From contig NW_004624741.1 of NCBI RefSeq assembly GCF_000247695.1, positions 34,016,286 through 34,080,285 on the forward strand: a stretch of DNA of 64,000 nt. Direction: 5' to 3'. Position 1 is the first letter of the stretch. Every line of letters starts with the position of its first letter. The notes under the pieces were generated by a model. It was given only the letters and a program-made list of their open reading frames with translations. It ran no database searches and was not told where the DNA came from. Source of the DNA: Heterocephalus glaber. Its lineage: Eukaryota; Chordata; Mammalia; Rodentia; Bathyergidae. Positions 58,165 to 64,000 of this stretch are shown here, piece by piece. The position numbers and the translations under genes are program-made.

Positions 58165-61100
58165 ATGACTTTCAGTGTTACATACTACTCATCTTGCAAG
58201 ACATCACTCATTGTTTAAGTTAAAATTCATTAGAAATGCTTCCTTTTCTTGCAGAACACACACTGAACGATTTACTCACAAAGCAAGATTATATATATAG
58301 ATATATTCCAGAACATATGTGAGCCTTGAGGACATTGTTCTAAGAAAGGGAGAAAAAAATCAAATATTGTGTGATTACGCATACATGAATAATGTAGTAC
58401 AGCCTAGTTTATAGAGACAGAAAGCAGCATGGTGGTTGGCAGGAGCTTGAAAAAAGCAGGGAGGGGAAGTGGTTAAATGGATAAAAATTTTCAAAATGCA
58501 GACAAGTCTGGAGATGAGTTTCCAATGTAAATGTACATAGTGCTGCTGAGCTATATACTTAAAAGTGATGAGGATGGGAGATCTTATTTTAGGTGCATTT
58601 AACTGTAATTTTAAAATTATAAAAAATTAAAAATAAACTGAAAGCACAATCCACACAATGGAAGAAAATATTGGCAAAATACACATCTGGCCAGTGACAC
58701 AATTAAAATACATGGAACCATTTGTAACTCTATAATGACATTCAAATCATCCAGTAAGATATAGGCAAAGATCTAAGCAGACAGTTTCCAAAGTTCTTAA
58801 AATGATGCTTCACACAGAGTGTAAATGAAATCCAGAGTAAGGTGACAGCCCCACCCACAGGAAAGGATGGAATTAAAGGGGTAACAAGTGGTGGGGAAGA
58901 TGTGGAGGAACTGGGACCTCCCCAAATCCTCCCTCAATTTTGGGGATAGTGTGCAGTTCCTCACAAGATTAAGTGCAGAGCCATCCTATGATCTGAGAAT
59001 TCTACCTCAGGTGAACATTTCCACTCCCAAGAGAGTTAGAAGCACAGGTATGCACCAAGACTTGTAAAATGTTCATAGCAATATTGCTCATAGTAGACAA
59101 AAGTTAGAAAGAAACCAAATGTCCACCAACTCATGAATAGATGAACAACATATGCTATATACAGGGCATGATCACAATATACTATGAATCTTTAAAATTT
59201 TTAAGATTGAGTGTAATATAAGATACATTTCCATTAATCTCCCTCAGAATCCTCCTCTTCATTTACAACACCCTAATACTAGCCTTCTCCACTTACTGAA
59301 ACAGTTCTGGAAGTCCCCTTTTCTGAGTTCTCTGTCAGGTGTCATCAAAAATATGTTGAGTGGTGCTGTCAAGCTCCATCCAAGAGCAAGGCAGCTCCTA
59401 AAACATGACACTATGTCCTCATCCATGTTAGTAATCAGATCTCACATCTTGTGACTTCAGATCTTCCCTAAAGTCAAAGTGATCTTGAAATGTAAAATTT
59501 TTGAAGCAATTCAGAACATCAAAGCAAACAGGACAGCACAACTACACACCCTCACAAAGGAGAACTTCCAAATCTGCTTTAAAGTGACAAGAATGGTGCT
59601 TTAGGTGCCTTGCAAGACATGGGAAGATTGTGAGGGGTGTTCATGCCAACGTGACTTTTACTGTGATAATCTTTTCAAATTTGAACATTCTTTGTATATG
59701 TTGACCACATCATATTATAGTATTTCATTATAAAGCCAAGTGAAGTTCTGATGTAGGCTACAGCATAGATTCCCTTGAAAAATTATAGCAACTGAGTGAA
59801 GCCAATACAGAGACCTCATATTCTATGGTTCACTAGTATTAAAATCCAGAGGAGGAAAAACTATAGAGCAGTGGATAAGTGGTGGCCTAGTGTTGGGCTG
59901 AGGAGAGGAAAGTGGGAGGATAGGGGAGAGAGAGGAGTGAATACAGGGACTCCTTTCCAAGGTGATGAAAGTATCTTGCATTCATGGGAGTTCCGATTGT
60001 GGGTACCTGTTAATACACAGGCAGAAAATCTTACACACTGGGGCGATGCACGGTAGACTATGTCACCTCAAAAAATGGCTCAAAATTAAATGCATTACAA
60101 TTTTTGATTCAGTGCACTGAAAACTTAAGGAGTTTCCAGTCATACATCAAATTCACATAAGCTTAGGTCAGTGTGTTAAATACAAATCCTGGGGATGATA
60201 GTTTTGGGCTGAGTTTTTGCACCATGCTCCAGTAAACCAACACTGTAAAGAGCCACAGAAATAATGCATATCAGCTTGAAAATGAGCTGATTTTCAAATA
60301 AACCAGGAGATTCACAACATGCCAAGAGAGACACCATCACCCTGAGGCACAAAATCATGGCAAGCTGATGGTGCCAGACCAGTATTTTATGGATTTGTTA
60401 GAATGTGAGTGAACCAACTCCAGAATCAGAGGTGAACTTTAAAATCACTGAATCATGAGTGATGTACAAACCATACATAGATAATTTCTTTTTATTTAAT
60501 ATATCACACATATAAACAACTTTAAAAATACAGTAAAAATTTAATTAATCTCAATGGTGTAGCCCAGAATGCTTGCCAACTAGGGGCTGGAGGAAACATG
60601 AGAACACCATGTCCCAGGAGCTCATCAGAACTGTGACCCACACTCATTCTCGGTGAATACTCAGCAAGTTCACAGGTATTGCAGAAGCAAGGCTCCAAGC
60701 ATGGTCCACACTGGGAGTCTCACTGACAGGTGAGTTTCCATTTACTAACTGAAGAAGGTGCAGAAGCAGGGATCTCATCAAGTCTCTTAATATTGTGCAA
60801 AAGCTGCATTCATGTTGGTGAGGTTACACTTATTACACTTCACTGCACAGGTAATATTTACAGGCATTTTAATGTATTTCTATCCATACCAATAATGCAT
60901 AAATCACATGTGAGTACTTGTGAAGTACTACAAAATCTTAAGCAAATGTGACAATTTCAGCCCCTGTGTGGTTGTAGAATACATATACTGTTTCATATTC
61001 TAGTGTTTATTTCAGGCAATTAGTTCTTCAAATGCTCTCCAAAGACCTGTGTTTCACAGATGGCCCAAGTTAAATGGAAAAATCATAGTGATGGGAAATC

Positions 61101-62091
61101 ACCTGGAAACTGAGCATCAGGACAAGCATTTTCCAAAGGGTAACTAAGAGAGCTATAAGCAGATGAACTCTATGAATGCATTTCATGCAAATCAAATCAC
61201 ATGAGCAAACATAGTCCTTAAATTAGTAACAAAAGTGGAGATGACTAGTAAGGTCATTATTATGCATACTTTTAGATAAAGCTGAATATTATAAGATTTA
61301 AAATAAAATGTGATTTTTAGTTATATTATTATATTTCCCCCATTTAATAATTTATGAGAAATTAGCAACCACCCCTATGCTGCTGTCCATTCTAGTGTCG
61401 TGAGTGAAATAATTTCCAAATACACTGAGGAAAAGAAGAGGAGTAGGAATCCCTGGATTCCTCTCTGTGAGGGGACAAGATGCATCCTGAGGAATGGGAG
61501 AGTTGAATTAGCATGGGAAATGGGAGAATTTACTTCCAATCAGGAGAAAGGACAGTCATCATGATAAACGGAGGGGATCAGGCCTCTATTGAGCCCTCTG
61601 TGTGCTTTTGGCAAAGGAAATGAAAAAGAGCCACAAGTGCAGTTGTATCGATAACTTACACTGTATCAGTTCTATCAATATTATCAGCTGGTTTCGGTTG
61701 AGTGAATAACATTCTTTGCCAACAGGATTTTGCCTTCAGTAGAGAAATAAGGCTAATGAAGAAATCACATGGAATTAAAATACTACCAGATAAAACAATC
61801 TTGTAAAATATTTTTGTGACATACTGAAAAGCCATACCAATGTAGAACTGTAAACAAATCATTATTCTTTGCACAGAAAGGCAGAAAAATAGTAAATGTC
61901 TTTGGATTGCCAAAGTAATTACATATAAAATATTTAGTAATAAATGTTCTAACATTTTCAATATTACAATTTCTGTCTTTTTTAGCAATGAAAATAAAAT
62001 AATGCTGATTATCTTTCTATGTGACAAATTTTAGTACTGAAAAGATCTCCAAATAAACTGTTTACACTTTGAATGCTTCAAAACAAGTACA
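58165..62091 (+). repeat. Module E upstream flank
   Basis: Aligns with 10269-14209 (B) and, from 58830, with 1-3500 (A). A GA microsatellite (GAGAGAGAGAGAGAG) at 58121-58138 just precedes it. It has no solo LTR. No gene seen. Confidence 0.7.
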
Positions 62092-62190
62092 GATGGGACC
62101 AGGGCTGTAATTCAGTGGCACAGCACCTGCCTAGCAAGTGCAAGGCCCTAAGTTCAATTCCTGGTACACAAAAGAAAAGAAAGAAAAAAA
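62092..62190 (+). mobile_element. ID-like SINE, module E copy
   Basis: Same site as 3502 and 14222: a GGGACCAGGGCTGTAATTC head, GCCCTAAGTTCAATTCCTGG and a mixed A/G tail. Confidence 0.78.
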
Positions 62191-62877
62191 AGGACAGGTA
62201 AATAAGGTATATTTTAAACAACGATTTTAGAATAAGAAGATTTGCACAAAAGCTCTGAGAGCACTAGAGGCCAGGTGTGGAGAAAATTCTGGCACTTCAT
62301 CAAATGGTAGAATCCATGCCTAACAGACAGTTGCATTTTGGAGAACTTGAAGATGATTTTTATTTGTTTTGTTTTAAGATAAAGCAGGCAGACAGGGAAG
62401 TACAAGATGAGAACAGGCTAAATACTGCCATTAGGAAAATAGAATTTCTACACCCAAATGAAATAACTTTTTGTATAGATGAAGGTGCAAAGGGGGAAAG
62501 AAAAGGCTCACACACAGGTCTAGCAGGGCATCTGAAATGAGAGAAAGGTGCAAGGTGACTGCCCTGGTGTAATTTAGATCAAAGTCACTGTCTAAGGAAG
62601 CTCACGATCATGCATTAGATCTGTTAGGAGAGAAGTGAGAAGAGCATCAGCCACAGAAGGGCTTCATCACAGTCATTCACCAGCCCAGGACCTAGAGAAT
62701 GAGAAGTAGGTGAGGGATTCCCAACACGTGGTGTTGTTACAGAAGCTCCCATACAGTAGGTCTGGCATTGCCATGCAAAACTGAAACAAAGGGTGTCCTG
62801 GAAGAATTAGAAAAGTCAATTTTAAAGTACCAAAAAGTGAAAGATTGTTGGGGCTTCATTTCATTTAACCTACTATA
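62191..62877 (+). repeat. Module E flank between the SINE and the old L1
   Basis: Matches 3582-4265 and 14332-14985. The frame at 62277-62540 parallels 14411-14671 but has no domain. Confidence 0.55.
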
Positions 62878-63285
62878 TATAATTTTTTAATTTATTGAGT
62901 TCATTGGTACAAATTAGGTATGCATAATGCTCACTTTCATCTTTGGGAATCTGTACCTGTACATGACATATCTTGGTTCTATTTTTTTCATTCCCCTTCC
63001 CTTCCTTCAACTTATTGACCCCTCACTATTTACAAAAGTTTGGTTACCATTTTCCCTTCTTTCCTTTACCCCACAGCTCCCCAGTTACTCCTTCCACTTT
63101 GAACCTTTTATTTACATTTCACAATATCTGTTATACGTTATAGTCTTCATTTAAAAATTCTTTCTCACACCGGAGAAACAATGTGATATTTACACCTGTT
63201 TATCCTACTTCACTAAAGAGTATGGTCTGAAAATACATCCATTTACTATAAATGACTCTAGTTTATCTTTCTTTATATGATTACT
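62878..63285 (-). mobile_element. Old L1 3' end, module E copy
   Basis: TTTATTGAGTTCATTGGTACAAATTAGG and the following tract match 4266-4715 and 15113-15535. Confidence 0.75.
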
Positions 63286-63448
63286 TATCTCATCCTATAA
63301 ATGTTAAAATAAACAGTATATTAGAAGATTGGAGAAGTAAAACTGAAATAGAAATACATATATTTACTGGATTTCAAAATGATTTATTGTATGCACTAAT
63401 TCTATCCTGAGTTCCTCATTAGAGTCCACACCACATTGTAGTTGTTTT
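63286..63448 (+). repeat. Module E receptor-proximal flank
   Basis: Aligns with 4716-4860 and 15536-15690, the DNA just before the splice acceptor of A and B (GATTTCAAAATGATTTATT, ATCCTGAGTTCCT). The alignment stops where the next L1 begins. Confidence 0.6.
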
Positions 63449-63895
63449 TTTTTTTTCTTAAATTCTTTTATTGGAACATTTTAGGTATGCATATGCTTAC
63501 ATTTATTATTGGGTGCTTGTACCTGTACATGATGTATCTTGCTTCTTATTTTTTCCCCATTCCTTGTCCTCCCTTCACCCCCTCCACCCTTCCCTATTTA
63601 CAAACACTTTATTTCCATTTTTTCTTTATAATAATTTTTCCTTTTCCTTCTTAACTTTCCCCTTCCCCTCCCACTTCCCCTACCCCTTTGGACCTTTTCT
63701 TCCTCTCTCAAATTATCAATTATTCATCTTAATCCTTATTTACATTTTCAATTTCTCACACCAGAGAAACTATTCAGGATTTACACATTTTGGTATTTAT
63801 TTCACTTAAGAATATGGCCTCAATATGCATCTATTTAGCTATAAATGTCTCTAGTTTCTTGTTCTTTATGGCTGAGTAGTACTCCATTTTATAAA
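63449..63895 (-). mobile_element. L1 3' end displacing the start of a fifth receptor
   Basis: T-run at 63449-63459, then TTAAATTCTTTTATTGGAACATTTTAGG and the antisense 3' UTR, and antisense L1 up to ATGGCTGAGTAGTACTCCATTTTATAAAAAA. In modules A and B the OR splice acceptor and ATG would follow within about 300 bp of the same spot; here they are not reached before the window ends. Confidence 0.82.
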
Positions 63896-64000
63896 AAACA
63901 AAAACAGTGTTGGAAGATGTTTAGTACCTAATTTTAAGACATTTTCTGAAGCTACTATAATGAAGACAGTGTTGGTGTAAGGAAAGACATATAGATCATT
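63896..64000 (+). other. Unassigned end of window
   Basis: 105 bp with no match to the receptor 5' region of A-D and no recognised repeat. It may be a further insertion or the start of unrelated DNA. Confidence 0.3.

Noticed and set aside
1..64000. CRISPR arrays, tRNA/rRNA genes, bacterial operons, or a new multi-gene system
   Set aside because: No regularly spaced repeats, no intact tRNA or rRNA (tRNA-like signals are SINEs), and no set of co-oriented intact genes other than decayed olfactory receptors.

Overview
This window is vertebrate and almost certainly rodent nuclear DNA. It is AT-rich, has no operon structure and is densely filled with retrotransposons. The evidence for a rodent is a set of short tRNA-derived SINEs of the ID/BC1 type: an internal promoter-like head, GAGCTAAATCCCCAGCCC on the complementary strand, and an A-rich tail. 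A single LINE-1 lineage with a distinctive purine-rich 3' UTR also recurs throughout. I cannot name the species. A non-murid ID-bearing rodent, such as a hystricomorph or sciuromorph, fits best, but this is an inference.

The gene content is one family: class II olfactory receptors (OR) that look most like the OR14 group. Four tandem copies lie on the + strand: A 4945-5860, B 15772-16686, C 31136-32028 and D 49816-53732. A fifth module, E, begins near 57.9 kb but the window ends before any receptor is seen. A, C and D are plain pseudogenes. B is the only uninterrupted reading frame (304 codons), but comparison with its neighbours shows two compensating small deletions that put about 29 codons (TM4 and first half of extracellular loop 2) out of frame, so it is probably also non-functional.

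The layout is modular. Modules A (1-9.99 kb), B (9.99-22.0 kb) and E (57.9-64 kb) share an upstream flank of about 5 kb, a SINE and an old antisense L1. Modules C and D belong to a larger duplicated unit (22.0-37.4 kb and 37.4-56.9 kb): a short shared segment, a degenerate endogenous retrovirus (gag nucleocapsid-like, env-like, polypurine tract, LTR), about 3 kb of unrecognised DNA, the OR module and an ancient antisense L1. C and D lack the old L1 that marks A, B and E. The 3' flank of the ORs comes in two types; A carries one of each in tandem, the second without a receptor.

Later insertions decorate the modules: a solo LTR in A (5-bp target duplication), a twin-primed L1 just downstream of OR A, an L1 of about 2.1 kb after B, L1s with a doubled 3' UTR before C, and an L1 of about 3 kb that splits OR D with a 16-bp target duplication and itself carries a nested SINE. 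I found no tRNA, rRNA, CRISPR or bacterial features, and no support for a new biochemical system. The interest lies in the birth, death and retrotransposon history of this receptor cluster.
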